Source of the DNA: Parasulfitobacter algicola
Lineage (GTDB): Bacteria > Pseudomonadota > Alphaproteobacteria > Rhodobacterales > Rhodobacteraceae
Reading direction: 5' to 3'
DNA length: 64,000 bases
Assembly: GCF_013315265.1 (NCBI RefSeq)
Contig: NZ_JABUFE010000006.1
Span: 1 to 64,000 of the forward strand
Shown: in pieces, positions 35,086-44,685 of the stretch
How the letters are laid out: every line of letters starts with the position of its first letter
How positions within the stretch are numbered: the first letter of the stretch is position 1
Notes under the pieces: model-generated
The model's database searches: none
What the model saw: the letters and a program-made list of their open reading frames with translations, nothing else
Told to the model about the DNA's origin: nothing
Position numbers and translations under genes: made by a program

Positions 35086-35637
35086 GTGGCCGGAAGATTG
35101 AAGAAAACGGTTGTTTTGGTTGGTATGATGGGGGCTGGAAAAACGGCAGTGGGGCGTGCATTGGCGACCCGGCTTGATGTTCCGTTCAAAGACAGTGATG
35201 CAGAACTTGTGACCGCCGCAAACATGACAATCGCCGAAATTTTCGACCGCGATGGTGAAGAGTTTTTTCGTCAAAAAGAAACGCAAGTGATCGAACGGCT
35301 CATGAACGATGCGCCCTGTGTTTTATCTACGGGTGGTGGCGCATTTTTGAAATCTGAAAATCGCGACATTATTTCAGCCAAGGGTGTTTCCATTTGGTTG
35401 AATGCCGATTTGGATTTGTTGTGGCAGCGTGTGCGGCACAAAGATACGCGCCCCTTGCTACGCACAGCGGACCCATATGCAACGTTGTCTGATCTTTATG
35501 ATCAACGTGTGCCCATTTACGAAAAAGCCGATTTGGCTGTCCCTGCCGACCCGGAATTCGAAATTGATGATATGGCCCAAGCTATTGAAATAGTTTTAGA
35601 AAAACGCCCCGATGTGTTGGAGATGTATGATGATTGA
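35086..35637 (+). CDS. aroK: Shikimate kinase
   Basis: A 183-residue P-loop kinase that phosphorylates shikimate in chorismate synthesis. It has Walker A GMMGAGKTAVGRAL, the substrate-binding DSDAELV and TGGGAFL motifs, and the LID region with RPLLRT. The start is a GTG at 35086; no in-frame ATG precedes the P-loop except one inside it. A GGGGG element lies just before. It is coupled to aroB, whose start overlaps its stop, and diverges from the 49-residue gene. Confidence 0.96.
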   Translation: MAGRLKKTVVLVGMMGAGKTAVGRALATRLDVPFKDSDAELVTAANMTIAEIFDRDGEEFFRQKETQVIERLMNDAPCVLSTGGGAFLKSENRDIISAKGVSIWLNADLDLLWQRVRHKDTRPLLRTADPYATLSDLYDQRVPIYEKADLAVPADPEFEIDDMAQAIEIVLEKRPDVLEMYDD

Positions 35638-36733
35638 GACGGTTCACGTTCCCTTGGGCGATCGCGCCTATGATATTCAGATCGGCCAAGATGTCGTGGC
35701 GCGCGCGCCAGAATGGATTACGCCTCTATTGACACAATCCCGCGTCGCTATCGTAACAGACGAAACTGTCGCAGATCAGTATCTGGCAAGGCTGTGCGCC
35801 GTCTTTAATGATGCTGGTATCCAAACCGTATCGCTTGCCCTACCCGCAGGCGAGGCGACCAAAAGCTGGCCACAATTTTCACGCACAGTCGAATGGCTGT
35901 TGGATCAAAAGGTTGAACGAAACGATATCGTCATCGCTTTTGGGGGCGGTGTGATTGGCGATCTGGTTGGATTTGCGGCCGCTGTTTTGCGCCGTGGTGT
36001 GCGTTTTGTGCAAATGCCGACAACGCTTTTGGCGCAAGTCGACAGTTCGGTCGGGGGTAAAACCGGGATCAACGCGCCGCATGGCAAAAACCTGATCGGG
36101 GCCTTTCACCAACCGTCTTTGGTATTAGCCGATGTCGGCATTTTAGACACATTGCCAAAGCGCGCCTTTCTGGCGGGCTATGGGGAAGTCGTGAAATACG
36201 GGCTTTTAGGGGATGCGGCATTCTTTGAATGGCTGGAAGAAAACGCCCCCGCAATGGCCGAGGGTGACATCAATTTGCGCATCGCGGCGGTCAAACGGTC
36301 TTGCCAGATGAAAGCAGATATCGTCGTTCGCGATGAAACCGAATTGAGGGACCGCGCGCTTTTGAATCTGGGGCACACATTTTGCCATGCGCTTGAAGCC
36401 GCGACAGGATATTCAGATCGTTTGCTGCACGGCGAAGGGGTTGCTGTGGGGTGCGCGTTGGCTTTTGATCTGTCGGCGCGCATGGGGCTTTGCAGTCAAG
36501 AAGACCCAAGTCGCGTCCGGGCCCACTTGCGCGCACTTGGGATGAAGATTGATCTGCGTGATATTGAAGGGGAGTTGCCGTCGACGGATGATCTTATCGA
36601 TTTGATGTCGCAGGATAAAAAGGTTCTTGATGGACAGCTAAGGTTTGTTCTGGCCCGTGGCATCGGCAAAGCCTTTGTAACGCCAAATGTCGACACTGAT
36701 CTTGTAAAAGCGGTCTTGAATGACGCGCGTTAG
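35630..36733 (+). CDS. aroB: 3-dehydroquinate synthase
   Basis: A 367-residue NAD- and Zn-dependent enzyme forming 3-dehydroquinate in the shikimate pathway. Conserved regions are LPAGEATKSW, FGGGVIGDLVGFAAAVLRRGVRFVQMPTTLLAQVDSSVGGKTGIN, the Zn-binding GYGEVVKYGLL (Glu), LNLGHTFCHALE and LLHGEGVAVG (His). The start is ATG 35630, seven bases after GGAG; ATG 35627 just before is equally possible. It overlaps aroK by eight bases. A hairpin overlaps its stop codon. Confidence 0.97.
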   Translation: MIETVHVPLGDRAYDIQIGQDVVARAPEWITPLLTQSRVAIVTDETVADQYLARLCAVFNDAGIQTVSLALPAGEATKSWPQFSRTVEWLLDQKVERNDIVIAFGGGVIGDLVGFAAAVLRRGVRFVQMPTTLLAQVDSSVGGKTGINAPHGKNLIGAFHQPSLVLADVGILDTLPKRAFLAGYGEVVKYGLLGDAAFFEWLEENAPAMAEGDINLRIAAVKRSCQMKADIVVRDETELRDRALLNLGHTFCHALEAATGYSDRLLHGEGVAVGCALAFDLSARMGLCSQEDPSRVRAHLRALGMKIDLRDIEGELPSTDDLIDLMSQDKKVLDGQLRFVLARGIGKAFVTPNVDTDLVKAVLNDAR

Positions 36734-36764
36734 ACGGGCTTGTGGTGCGCCAAACAAGCCCGTC
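36733..36764. terminator. Strong hairpin between aroB and ssb
   Basis: An 11-base perfect stem, GACGGGCTTGT pairing with ACAAGCCCGTC, with a 10-base loop begins at the last base of aroB and lies before the convergent ssb stop. No U-run is present on either strand, so termination may need help from Rho or the hairpin may stabilise the transcripts. Confidence 0.6.
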
Positions 36765-36781
36765 GCCGACTGCTTCACATC

Positions 36782-37261
36782 CTAAAATGGAATTTCGTCA
36801 TCAATATCGTTATTTGCCGGGGGTTGGTTGCCATAATCACCCTGTGATGACCCACCGCCATAACTTGATCCACGGGACTGATCACTGACCTGTCCACCGC
36901 CGCCGCCGTCACGGCCATCCAGCATTGTCAGCTCTGATTTATAAGGCCGCAGCACAACTTCGGTCGAATACTTATCTTGACCGTTTTGATCCTGCCATTT
37001 GCGGGTTTCCAACTGGCCTTCGATATAAACCTTGGATCCTTTTTTCAAATATTGCTCAGCGACACGTGCAAGAGGTTCGGAAAAAATAGCAACGCGGTGC
37101 CATTCTGTCCGCTCGCGGCGTTCGCCGGTGTTGCGGTCTTTCCAGTTTTCAGATGTCGCGATGCTTAGATTGCAGACTTTCCCACCATTCTGAAAGGTGC
37201 GCACTTCGGGATCTTGTCCCAAATTGCCCACCAGGATTACTTTATTTACTGAACCTGCCAT
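36782..37261 (-). CDS. ssb: Single-stranded DNA-binding protein
   Basis: 159 residues. An OB-fold domain (about 1-110) begins [21 protein letters not shown] and contains [31 protein letters not shown]; a Gly/Ser/Gln-rich linker follows, and the acidic partner-binding tail is DIDDEIPF. The start at 37261 is set by AGGAGG seven bases upstream; the frame is open to 37396 but that extension is not protein-like. SSB protects ssDNA in replication and repair. It diverges from the lytic transglycosylase gene. Confidence 0.97.
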   Translation of the reverse strand: MAGSVNKVILVGNLGQDPEVRTFQNGGKVCNLSIATSENWKDRNTGERRERTEWHRVAIFSEPLARVAEQYLKKGSKVYIEGQLETRKWQDQNGQDKYSTEVVLRPYKSELTMLDGRDGGGGGQVSDQSRGSSYGGGSSQGDYGNQPPANNDIDDEIPF

Positions 37262-37320
37262 CGTAACCTCCTGCCGAATCTCATAATTCTGTGACTGTAT
37301 CGTAAATATGCTCTTAAGCC

Positions 37321-37362
37321 GCAATATACGACTGGTCATGCAGGTAAAAATGCATATATTGC
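37321..37362. repeat. Spaced inverted repeat GCAATATA ... TATATTGC
   Basis: Two exact 8-base half-sites (37321-37328 and 37355-37362) separated by 26 bases lie in the divergent ssb/lytic transglycosylase promoter region. Could be spaced operator sites or promoter-related AT-rich blocks. It does not contain a GTTC-N7-GTTC LexA site. Confidence 0.3.
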
Positions 37363-37387
37363 AGCCAATCAAAAGACGAGGATTATT

Positions 37388-37981
37388 ATGCGTCAATTGT
37401 TTGCTGTTTTTATTTGTATCAATTTGATCAGTGCCGGGGTCGCGATATCCGAGGAATTTACATTATCCTCTAAATCACGTGCGGGTCTTTTCAAATCGCA
37501 AACCGATGTTCTGGACCGCCGGGCCACCAAGCAGTATGCCAATTCGGTCAGATTGCAGCCGCCGCGCGTGACGATCCCCACAGGGTTGGGCGCGTCACCC
37601 AGATATATTGGCCGGTATCGTGGTCCTTATCTGGATATGGCCCGGGCAGCCGCGCGCAAACATGGCGTGCCCGAAGATCTTTTTCTGCGGCTTGTTCAAC
37701 AGGAAAGCGCGTGGAAACCCAATGCAAGGTCTCACAAAGGGGCCATTGGATTGGCGCAATTGATGCCCCAAACAGCGCGTGAATTACGCGTCGATCCCAA
37801 AGATCCTGCCCAAAATCTTGATGGCGGCGCGCGGTATCTTCGGATGCAATATAACGAATTTAAATCATGGCGCTTGGCGTTGGCTGCCTATAACGCCGGA
37901 CCCGGGGCTGTTAAAAAGCATGGTGGCGTCCCCCCATTTCGTGAAACCCGCAATTACGTCAAGGTGATTTACGGACAATAA
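37388..37981 (+). CDS. Lytic transglycosylase (SLT domain)
   Basis: A 197-residue exported muramidase-type enzyme that cleaves peptidoglycan glycan chains to 1,6-anhydro products. Signal peptide [21 protein letters not shown]; the SLT domain spans about 80-195, with catalytic Glu in [15 protein letters not shown], followed by [27 protein letters not shown] and [31 protein letters not shown] precedes the start. It diverges from ssb. Confidence 0.93.
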   Translation: MRQLFAVFICINLISAGVAISEEFTLSSKSRAGLFKSQTDVLDRRATKQYANSVRLQPPRVTIPTGLGASPRYIGRYRGPYLDMARAAARKHGVPEDLFLRLVQQESAWKPNARSHKGAIGLAQLMPQTARELRVDPKDPAQNLDGGARYLRMQYNEFKSWRLALAAYNAGPGAVKKHGGVPPFRETRNYVKVIYGQ

Positions 37982-37982
37982 G

Positions 37983-38096
37983 CTACTGTAAAATAAAAAT
38001 AATAATTGCCACCCAAAACCCGCACCCGATGATAGCAGTAGGAAATATCCACCAACCACTTCGGAACCGTTTTTGTTTTGGTCGCTTTTTACCCAT
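37983..38096 (-). CDS. 37-residue basic single-helix membrane protein (candidate)
   Basis: A short ORF on the minus strand begins MGKKRPKQKRFRSGW and continues into a 20-residue hydrophobic helix ending FILQ. The basic, then Trp-flanked, hydrophobic layout is typical of a real small inner-membrane protein. It lies 48 bases past the ABC transporter ATPase stop on the same strand, so it may be the last gene of that operon. The ribosome binding site is weak, so confidence is moderate. Confidence 0.5.
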   Translation of the reverse strand: MGKKRPKQKRFRSGWWIFPTAIIGCGFWVAIIIFILQ

Positions 38097-38144
38097 GACC
38101 GACAGGTGGCCAATAGCAGCGCGTTCTGCAAGGGCAAGAATACC

Positions 38145-40229
38145 CTAATCAGACTGAAATTCGATCACAGGTTCCATTTCATCCAGTTGCTCTTTCGACA
38201 GATGGCATTTCATCTGATGATTGTCGGCCAATATTTGCATGGGCGGCATTTCAGTTTCACATAAATCACCCGCGACCTGCGATTTCCAGCGACACCTTGT
38301 CTGGAACGGACATCCGGAGGGTGGATTCACGGCGGATGGTACGTCACCCTCAAGCACGATACGCTTTTTCTTGATCCGCGTATCGGCAATTGGAACGGCA
38401 GACAAAAGCGCCTCGGTATAGGGATGATAAGGCGGGGCAAAGACCTGTTGTGTGGTACCAAGTTCGACCACATGCCCTAGATACATCACCATAACTCTGT
38501 CAGACAGATATCGCACAATGCTTAGATCATGCGAGATGAACAGCAAGGTCGTGCGATGTTCGCGTTGAATATCCATCAACAGATCGGTGACTGCGGCCTG
38601 CACCGATACATCAAGCGCAGACACAGGTTCGTCCGCGACAACGATACGCGCGTCGCCTGCAAAGGCGCGGGCAATGCCGACGCGCTGTTTTTGCCCACCG
38701 GATAACTGGCGGGGCATGCGGTTGGCAAAAGCACGGGGCAGTTTGACCAGATCCAACAGGTTCAACATACGTTCACGACGTTCGGCAACAGACTTGCCAA
38801 CACCAAAGATTTCAAGCGCCCGTATCAACTGCCGGCCCACTGTCATGGAGGGATTCAGGGTATCAAAGGGGTTTTGGAAAACCATCTGTACATCTGCGAT
38901 CGTTTTCGTATCACGATTTTCGATTGCAATGTCATGAATGGGTTTATCATCCAGTAAAATCTGACCTTCGGTCGCCGTTTCAAGTCCCATCAGGACTTTG
39001 GCAAAGGTCGATTTCCCGCAACCGGATTCGCCCACAATCGCCAGGGTTTCGCTTTCTCGTGCTTCAAACGTCAGGGTTTCGTTGGCCTTAACAACACGCG
39101 CCTGTCCGCCGCCAAACATGCCTTTGCCGCTGATTTCATAGTATTTTTTCAGTTGATCCATTTTCAGGATCACATCGCCAACCTCTGCTTTACCTTTTTC
39201 GTCGCCTATCACCGGGGATTCATTCCAGTCAATTTCCTGAAATTTCAAACAACGCGTTGCGTGACGATCATCGCCGGGCACGGTCTGCATAGGGATTTCC
39301 TGCGCGTTACAGCGACCTTCCTCGTAATAATCGCAACGCGGTCCGAAATTACATCCGGGTGGGCGTTCGTGGGGCAGGGGAAAGTTGCCCGGAATGGCCA
39401 CCAAAGGGCGCGCCGTTTTATCAGCGCCGGGCAGGGGGATCGACCGGAACAGCGCCTGCGTATAGGGGTGCTGCATCTTGTCGAATACATCCGCGATGGA
39501 TCCGGTTTCAACCGCTTCGCCTGAATACATCACGCAAAGTCTGTCACAGGTTTCCAACACCAGCCCCAGATTATGGCTGATAAACAGCATGGATGTGCCG
39601 TATTTCTTGCCGAGCCCTTTGACCAGTTCAACGATTCCAGCTTCAACCGTGACATCCAGCGCTGTGGTGGGTTCATCCAAAATCAACAGCGACGGTTTGG
39701 ACATCAACGCCATCGCAATCACGATGCGCTGCTGTTGCCCGCCAGACAGCTGGTGTGGGAAGCTTTTCATGATGCGTTCAGGGTCAGGCAGGCCCACATC
39801 GCTGACCACTTCAAGGGCAAGTTGCCACGCCTCTTTACGCGACTTGCCTTCGTGGATCATTGGTACTTCGATCAGCTGTTTGCCGACTTTCATGGCAGGG
39901 TTCAGGCTGGCCATTGGTTCCTGATAGATCATCGCGATTTCAGATCCGCGCAGATCACGCAATTCTTCCTGGCTCATCTCATTCAGATCGCGGCCTTTGA
40001 ACTTGATCGTTCCATTGACGATTTTACCGTTCACACCCAGATCTTGCATCACACCCAAAGCAACGGTGGATTTACCGCAACCGGATTCGCCGACCAGCCC
40101 CATCGCTTCGCCTGGTTGAACTGTGCAGGAAAAGTCCATAACGGCCGGAATTTCACGTAGCCGGGTAAAGAAGGAAATCGACAGATTTTCGATTTCAAGA
40201 ATGGGGCCTTCGTAATCCCATTTGGTCAT
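38145..40229 (-). CDS. Dipeptide/oligopeptide ABC transporter, fused double ATPase
   Basis: 694 residues holding two complete ABC ATPase domains equal to DppD and DppF fused. Each has Walker A GESGCGKST (near residues 53 and 404), signatures LSGGQQQR and LSGGQKQR, Walker B with LLILDEP and IVVADEP, and a C-terminal oligo_HPY region with Cys-rich segments (PGCNFGPRCDYYEEGRC and GCPFQTRCRWKS). It powers uptake by the two permeases encoded upstream. Substrate is unknown; the family imports peptides, opines, nickel or similar. A 76-base gap separates it from the permease gene. Confidence 0.95.
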   Translation of the reverse strand: MTKWDYEGPILEIENLSISFFTRLREIPAVMDFSCTVQPGEAMGLVGESGCGKSTVALGVMQDLGVNGKIVNGTIKFKGRDLNEMSQEELRDLRGSEIAMIYQEPMASLNPAMKVGKQLIEVPMIHEGKSRKEAWQLALEVVSDVGLPDPERIMKSFPHQLSGGQQQRIVIAMALMSKPSLLILDEPTTALDVTVEAGIVELVKGLGKKYGTSMLFISHNLGLVLETCDRLCVMYSGEAVETGSIADVFDKMQHPYTQALFRSIPLPGADKTARPLVAIPGNFPLPHERPPGCNFGPRCDYYEEGRCNAQEIPMQTVPGDDRHATRCLKFQEIDWNESPVIGDEKGKAEVGDVILKMDQLKKYYEISGKGMFGGGQARVVKANETLTFEARESETLAIVGESGCGKSTFAKVLMGLETATEGQILLDDKPIHDIAIENRDTKTIADVQMVFQNPFDTLNPSMTVGRQLIRALEIFGVGKSVAERRERMLNLLDLVKLPRAFANRMPRQLSGGQKQRVGIARAFAGDARIVVADEPVSALDVSVQAAVTDLLMDIQREHRTTLLFISHDLSIVRYLSDRVMVMYLGHVVELGTTQQVFAPPYHPYTEALLSAVPIADTRIKKKRIVLEGDVPSAVNPPSGCPFQTRCRWKSQVAGDLCETEMPPMQILADNHQMKCHLSKEQLDEMEPVIEFQSD

Positions 40230-40305
40230 CAGTCTCTCCTTACCCTAAAAAGTTGGATGGTACGCGACAAATGCCTGTGAGGGCATGATAAGCGGGTTAT
40301 ATTCA

Positions 40306-41475
40306 TTAGTCTTTCAGGCTTTCTTCACGCAAACCATCCGCCAGCAGGTTCAATCCCAACACAAGTGTCAAAAGCGCAATGGCGGGTACCAGTGCGGGAT
40401 GTGGGAAAAAGGATATCCGGTCACTGCCCGCCCCAATGGTTGACCCCCAATCGGGACTTTCGGGTGATAGACCCAAGCCAAAGAAGCCAAGTGTACCAAG
40501 CAAGATCGTCGTATAGCCGATCCGAAGACAAAAATCGACGATCAGCGGCCCACGTACATTGGGCAAGATTTCCCACAGCATGATATACCACGGTCCTTCG
40601 CCACGGGTCTGCGCCGCCGCCACATAGTCACGTGTTTTGATATCTAGCGCCAACCCGCGCACAATTCTGAAAACCGTGGGCGCATTCACAAATACGACTG
40701 ACACAAAAACAACCAGCAGATTTGCAGGGAATTCGATTACGCCAAACGGGTCCGCGTTCCAGGCAGTTCCAAGATAGATCCATCCGCCAAAAATCACAGT
40801 GATACCCAACAGGATATTTCGTTTAACGGGCTGCGTGTAAAAGCGCGAGTTGAACAATATAACCAAAAAGACAATCGGAAATATAAACAAGACACCCGCC
40901 ATGACGCGCGGCAGGCTGGATTGGATAATCTCGGGCGTGACCAACAGGTAAAACAGCAAAATTACCGGAAAGGCCAGGATCAGGTTGGCTAGAAACGTCA
41001 GCAATGTATCTAACCAGCCGCTATAATATCCCGCAGGAAGACCAAGCGTGATACCAACCATAAACGCAAAAAGCGTAGCGCAAGGTGCAATCAGGATTAC
41101 CGTCCAACTGCCTGCAATCATGCGCGAAAACACATCGCGCCCAAGCAAGTCACCCCCCAAAAGATAGTGCGTATAAACCCCGTCACCCGGATTTGGCAAA
41201 GCAACACCAGGTGGATCATTTCGCAATGATGATATCTGGCCCAACGGATCATGGGTCATGATCATGCCAAATGCGCCAAAGACGCCCGAGAACACCCAGA
41301 ACATCACCAGTGCAAAGCCGATCATGCCGATCCAGCTGTCAAAAAGCTTACCATAAAGGCCCAATTGCCGTTTCAGCACGATCGACACTGTAAATGTGGC
41401 GGCCAGGGCAATCCACACGGGCGTGAACTGTGCGGCCATTCGCGTGATGATTTCCAGCCAGCTAAGCGCTTCCAT
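40306..41475 (-). CDS. ABC transporter permease, DppC-type
   Basis: 389 residues, longer than the usual ~300 of DppC. An N-terminal membrane segment precedes a BPD_transp_1 domain with about six helices. The EAA-type loop is AAQTRGEGPWYIMLWEILPNVRGPLIVDF. Between the early helices and this loop lies an extra hydrophobic stretch (about 190-255, with SRFYTQPVKRNILLG and the FGGWIYLGTAWNADPF segment), which accounts for the extra length. Forms the translocation pore with the DppB-type permease, whose gene ends 13 bases upstream. Confidence 0.92.
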   Translation of the reverse strand: MEALSWLEIITRMAAQFTPVWIALAATFTVSIVLKRQLGLYGKLFDSWIGMIGFALVMFWVFSGVFGAFGMIMTHDPLGQISSLRNDPPGVALPNPGDGVYTHYLLGGDLLGRDVFSRMIAGSWTVILIAPCATLFAFMVGITLGLPAGYYSGWLDTLLTFLANLILAFPVILLFYLLVTPEIIQSSLPRVMAGVLFIFPIVFLVILFNSRFYTQPVKRNILLGITVIFGGWIYLGTAWNADPFGVIEFPANLLVVFVSVVFVNAPTVFRIVRGLALDIKTRDYVAAAQTRGEGPWYIMLWEILPNVRGPLIVDFCLRIGYTTILLGTLGFFGLGLSPESPDWGSTIGAGSDRISFFPHPALVPAIALLTLVLGLNLLADGLREESLKD

Positions 41476-41488
41476 ACGTCCAGTCCCT

Positions 41489-42574
41489 TTACGAAATACG
41501 GATGCGTGGGTTCAACACGACATAGCCAATATCTGAGATAAGCTGCGTGACCAGCACGATGAATACGGCAACCACCGACATGGCCAACAGCAGCTCGATA
41601 TCATTATTCGAAGCCGCAGCGACCAGAGTGAATCCGAAGCCGTTGTAATTAAAGATACTTTCCACAATCACAACGCCGGTCAGAAGCCATGGTATCTGCA
41701 ACATAATCACCGTAAACGGCGCAATCAGTGCATTTCTAAGGGCATGTTTGATCACGATATTGCGGAAACTGACGCCCTTTAGTCGCGCGGTGCGGATGTA
41801 TTGTGATGTCATCACCTCGGCCATCGATGCGCGGGTCATACGTGCAATATAACCCATCCCGTAAATCGCCATTGTCATAACCGGCAGGGTAAAGTTCGCA
41901 AATGTTGGCCCACTGTCATAAGCTGATCGGGCAGATGCCAAGAACAAGGTCCGATCTATTACCCCCCATTCCCTTAAGATTGGTGAAATTCCAGTAATAG
42001 ATGATGCAAAGAGTGCGATAAAGATAACGCCAGACACATATTCAGGTGTCGCCGTTGCGGCGATTGAGGCTGTCGATAAGGCCCTGTCTGTGCGTGATCC
42101 TTCGCGCATGCCAGCAAAAATGCCGATGATCAGCGCAGATGGGATCATGATGATCATGACCCAGAACATCAAAACGCCAGTGGCGCCCAGCCTTTTGGTC
42201 AAAACACTTGCAACATCATCCCGCGATGATCTGGAATATCCCCATTCTCCCTGCAGAACACCGCAATATCTGGGGGCATCTTCGGCAGATTGCGTGCGAT
42301 TGATACAATACCCCGTCACGCTGCCATCCGATTGGATTTTTGTCCAACCCGGTACGACGCCAAGCCATTGACCATATCTGATTGGCATCGGCTCAAGAAA
42401 GCCGCGTTCCCCAAGCCAGGTTGTGACCTGTTCATCAGTGATCCGCGATCCGGCTTCGGTTCGGGCAATCTTTTCCAGATTTGGACGCAGGTTGGTCAGT
42501 GCAAAGACGATCATCGTCATGCAAAGCGCAGTCAGTATCATGACGCCGATGCGGCGCAGGACGAACAGTATCAT
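41489..42574 (-). CDS. ABC transporter permease, DppB-type
   Basis: 361 residues. TM1 is MILFVLRRIGVMILTALCMTM, then a periplasmic loop with an insertion containing two Cys (GYCINRTQ ... PRYCGVLQ) that may form a disulfide. The C-terminal membrane domain has EAA loop TARLKGVSFRNIVIKHALRNALIAP. The start at 42574 gives the standard N-terminus with AGGGA upstream; 42604 would add ten polar residues. It is separated from the binding-protein gene by a hairpin (42668-42696), suggesting differential expression. Confidence 0.92.
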   Translation of the reverse strand: MILFVLRRIGVMILTALCMTMIVFALTNLRPNLEKIARTEAGSRITDEQVTTWLGERGFLEPMPIRYGQWLGVVPGWTKIQSDGSVTGYCINRTQSAEDAPRYCGVLQGEWGYSRSSRDDVASVLTKRLGATGVLMFWVMIIMIPSALIIGIFAGMREGSRTDRALSTASIAATATPEYVSGVIFIALFASSITGISPILREWGVIDRTLFLASARSAYDSGPTFANFTLPVMTMAIYGMGYIARMTRASMAEVMTSQYIRTARLKGVSFRNIVIKHALRNALIAPFTVIMLQIPWLLTGVVIVESIFNYNGFGFTLVAAASNNDIELLLAMSVVAVFIVLVTQLISDIGYVVLNPRIRIS

Positions 42575-42667
42575 CGCAATCCCTGTGTCTTCTGTATGTC
42601 CCAAGGCCCGCGGGTCTGGTCAAAATGGATGTAAAACATATTCAATTCAGCAAACATATCCTAAACG

Positions 42668-42696
42668 AAGGGCCAGAAGATCATCCTCTGGCCCTT
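42668..42696 (-). terminator. Attenuating hairpin between binding-protein and permease genes
   Basis: A perfect 10-base stem, AAGGGCCAGA with TCTGGCCCTT, and a 9-base loop begins 11 bases after the binding-protein stop. The weak U tract after it suggests partial termination or 3' stabilisation. Such hairpins are common where the periplasmic binding protein is needed in excess over the membrane parts. Confidence 0.65.
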
Positions 42697-42706
42697 ACGG
42701 TACAAT

Positions 42707-44362
42707 TTATGCTTTCAAGGCCAGCTTTGTGGGTTCAATGAAATAGCTGGGGTGCATATCGGCCCCCAGAACCTTGTCGGTATAGTGGCGATAGATTGAC
42801 CGCCAGTAAGGTTGAAGTGTCACACCTTCGTCCAACATGATTTGCTGCAACTCGGCCATAACTTCGCGGCGCGCATCCACATCGGCAATTGCCATGGCTT
42901 CGGACAATTTGCTGTCAAACGTCTCATTGCTGAAGCCACTTTCGTTCCATGCCTCGCCAGACCGGTAAGCCAGCGCCAGAACCTGAATACCAAGTGGGCG
43001 ACCTGACCAGTCCGTCGAACTGAATGGGTATTTCGTCCAGTCATTCCAGAACGTATTGCCGGGCAGTATGGTGCGTTTAACATTGATCCCGGCATCGCGC
43101 AGCTGTGCTGCAACTGCGTCGGTCGTGTTCTTGCGCCAGTCATCATCGATCGAGATCAGCTCATGTTCGTAATCGGCCATGCCTGCCTCTTCCATCAGTG
43201 CCTTGGCACCGGCAGGATCATATTCGACCTTTGGAATTTCGGCATACTCAGGATGGAGTGGGGCAACGTGATGGTTTTCCGCAATTGTTCCAAGACCGGC
43301 TACACCCAGTTCAAGACAGATGCTGTTATCTACGGCCATCTGAAGTGCCCGTCTAACACGCGCGTCACCATATGGGGTTATACCGTCAACTTCGGCATTG
43401 TGGTTGGGCCGAATAACGATCGTGTTTGCGGTTGGTACTTCGGACTGGTTCCAGCCAATCGCGTTCATGATATCGACAAAATCAGTCACTGTTTCATACA
43501 GCATATCCACTTCACCGGACTCAGCCGCCGCCACCCAGGATGAGGCATCAGTGCCGTAGTCGATGTATTCGATACGATCCAGCGTGGCGCCTTCGCCCCA
43601 ATATTCGTGATCTTCGTTTTTAACCAACACGCCCTTGATGCCAACTTCGAACTCACCGGGCAGATAGGCACCGGTTCCGATTGGATTATCCATCGGGTTA
43701 CCGTTGTCATAAGACGGATGCACAACAGCTGCAGGGTAATCGGACAGGCCTGGAATGATTGTGACGTCAGGCTGTGGCAACGTCAGCTTCAGCGTATGGG
43801 TGTCGATCACCTCAATCGCGCCTTCGATCATCTTGCCTGTGTCGGGATCAACCAGCGTGTTCATACGCGCGGCCATCGAATTGCCTTCGACCGACTTGTC
43901 ACACCAGCGTTCAAAATTCACCAACACATCCTGTGCCGTGAAGTCATCGCCATTGTTCCACTTCACGCCTTGGCGCACATTCAGCATATACTCTGTCGCG
44001 TCGTCGCTGGCTTCCCAACTTTCCAGCAATGCGGGTTCAAAAGCACCGTCGCGCGTGTAATTGACCAGATATTCCAGCCAGCCGCGGCTGATGTTTGAAA
44101 TTTGCGGCCAGTCATAGGTGCGCGGATCTTTCAGCGGGCGCACATCCATCTGAATGCGCAGCGTGCCGCCTTGTTGTGCATGACCTGCGGCTTTCGCGGG
44201 TGTTGCAAGGCCAAGCATGCCATAAGCCGACGTTGCGGTCAGACCCAAAGCTGTTGCACGCGAAAAGAACTCGCGGCGGCTTAGTTTGCCAGCCTTTGCT
44301 TCCTCTGCGTACATTTTAACGGCCGGATGGACCGGCTTACCGGTTAGGGTGGAATGCGTCAT
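42707..44362 (-). CDS. ABC transporter substrate-binding protein (SBP family 5), Tat signal
   Basis: 551 residues. The N-terminus has a twin-arginine signal, [22 protein letters not shown], near residues 28-50, with cleavage after ATPAKAAG, so it is probably exported folded. The mature SBP_5 domain begins [15 protein letters not shown] and has [32 protein letters not shown] and [11 protein letters not shown], typical for peptide/nickel/opine-binding proteins. The start at 44362 follows AGGGAGAAC. It is the first gene of the importer operon, with an AraC-type regulator upstream on the same strand. Substrate not predictable from the sequence alone. Confidence 0.92.
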   Translation of the reverse strand: MTHSTLTGKPVHPAVKMYAEEAKAGKLSRREFFSRATALGLTATSAYGMLGLATPAKAAGHAQQGGTLRIQMDVRPLKDPRTYDWPQISNISRGWLEYLVNYTRDGAFEPALLESWEASDDATEYMLNVRQGVKWNNGDDFTAQDVLVNFERWCDKSVEGNSMAARMNTLVDPDTGKMIEGAIEVIDTHTLKLTLPQPDVTIIPGLSDYPAAVVHPSYDNGNPMDNPIGTGAYLPGEFEVGIKGVLVKNEDHEYWGEGATLDRIEYIDYGTDASSWVAAAESGEVDMLYETVTDFVDIMNAIGWNQSEVPTANTIVIRPNHNAEVDGITPYGDARVRRALQMAVDNSICLELGVAGLGTIAENHHVAPLHPEYAEIPKVEYDPAGAKALMEEAGMADYEHELISIDDDWRKNTTDAVAAQLRDAGINVKRTILPGNTFWNDWTKYPFSSTDWSGRPLGIQVLALAYRSGEAWNESGFSNETFDSKLSEAMAIADVDARREVMAELQQIMLDEGVTLQPYWRSIYRHYTDKVLGADMHPSYFIEPTKLALKA

Positions 44363-44685
44363 CGTGTTCTCCCTGTGAGACAATGATTTTTATTTTTTGT
44401 GAAGTCAGGCCATTGGAGGTCGCAAAGTCTTTTTAGCATTGTGTTTCGCGTCACGCCCAAAGGTTCCTTTCATTATCGCTATATTCGGCACAACTTTATG
44501 TCGCGCGTCAACGCTTGCTTTTGCTATTTTTGTGTCAAAAGCGACGTTTGCCTATAACAAAAACGACCTGAGCGCTAAACGCAACCGAAAAGATGTATTT
44601 ATTTTTTAAAGGGATTCTTTGTGTGGTCGATGCTATTTCATGGTTGGAAATAAGAAATCTGAAACCGCGCTGTCAGACATCGCGA
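44363..44685. other. Regulatory gap between AraC-type regulator and importer operon
   Basis: About 320 bases without a supported gene. It holds AT-rich stretches (44385-44400, 44590-44610) and an inverted repeat GCTTTTG ... CAAAAGC (44517-44542, 12-base spacer). It likely contains the importer promoter and possibly sites for the AraC-type protein. No RNA gene seen. Confidence 0.5.
44517..44542. promoter_or_regulatory. Inverted repeat upstream of importer operon
   Basis: GCTTTTG and CAAAAGC are exact reverse complements with a 12-base AT-rich spacer, about 155 bases before the binding-protein start. Candidate regulator site; AraC proteins often use direct repeats instead, so assignment is weak. 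Confidence 0.3.

Noticed and set aside
37262-37387. LexA (SOS) box in front of ssb
   Set aside because: I found no GTTC-N7-GTTC direct repeat in the intergenic region; only a spaced AT-rich inverted repeat.
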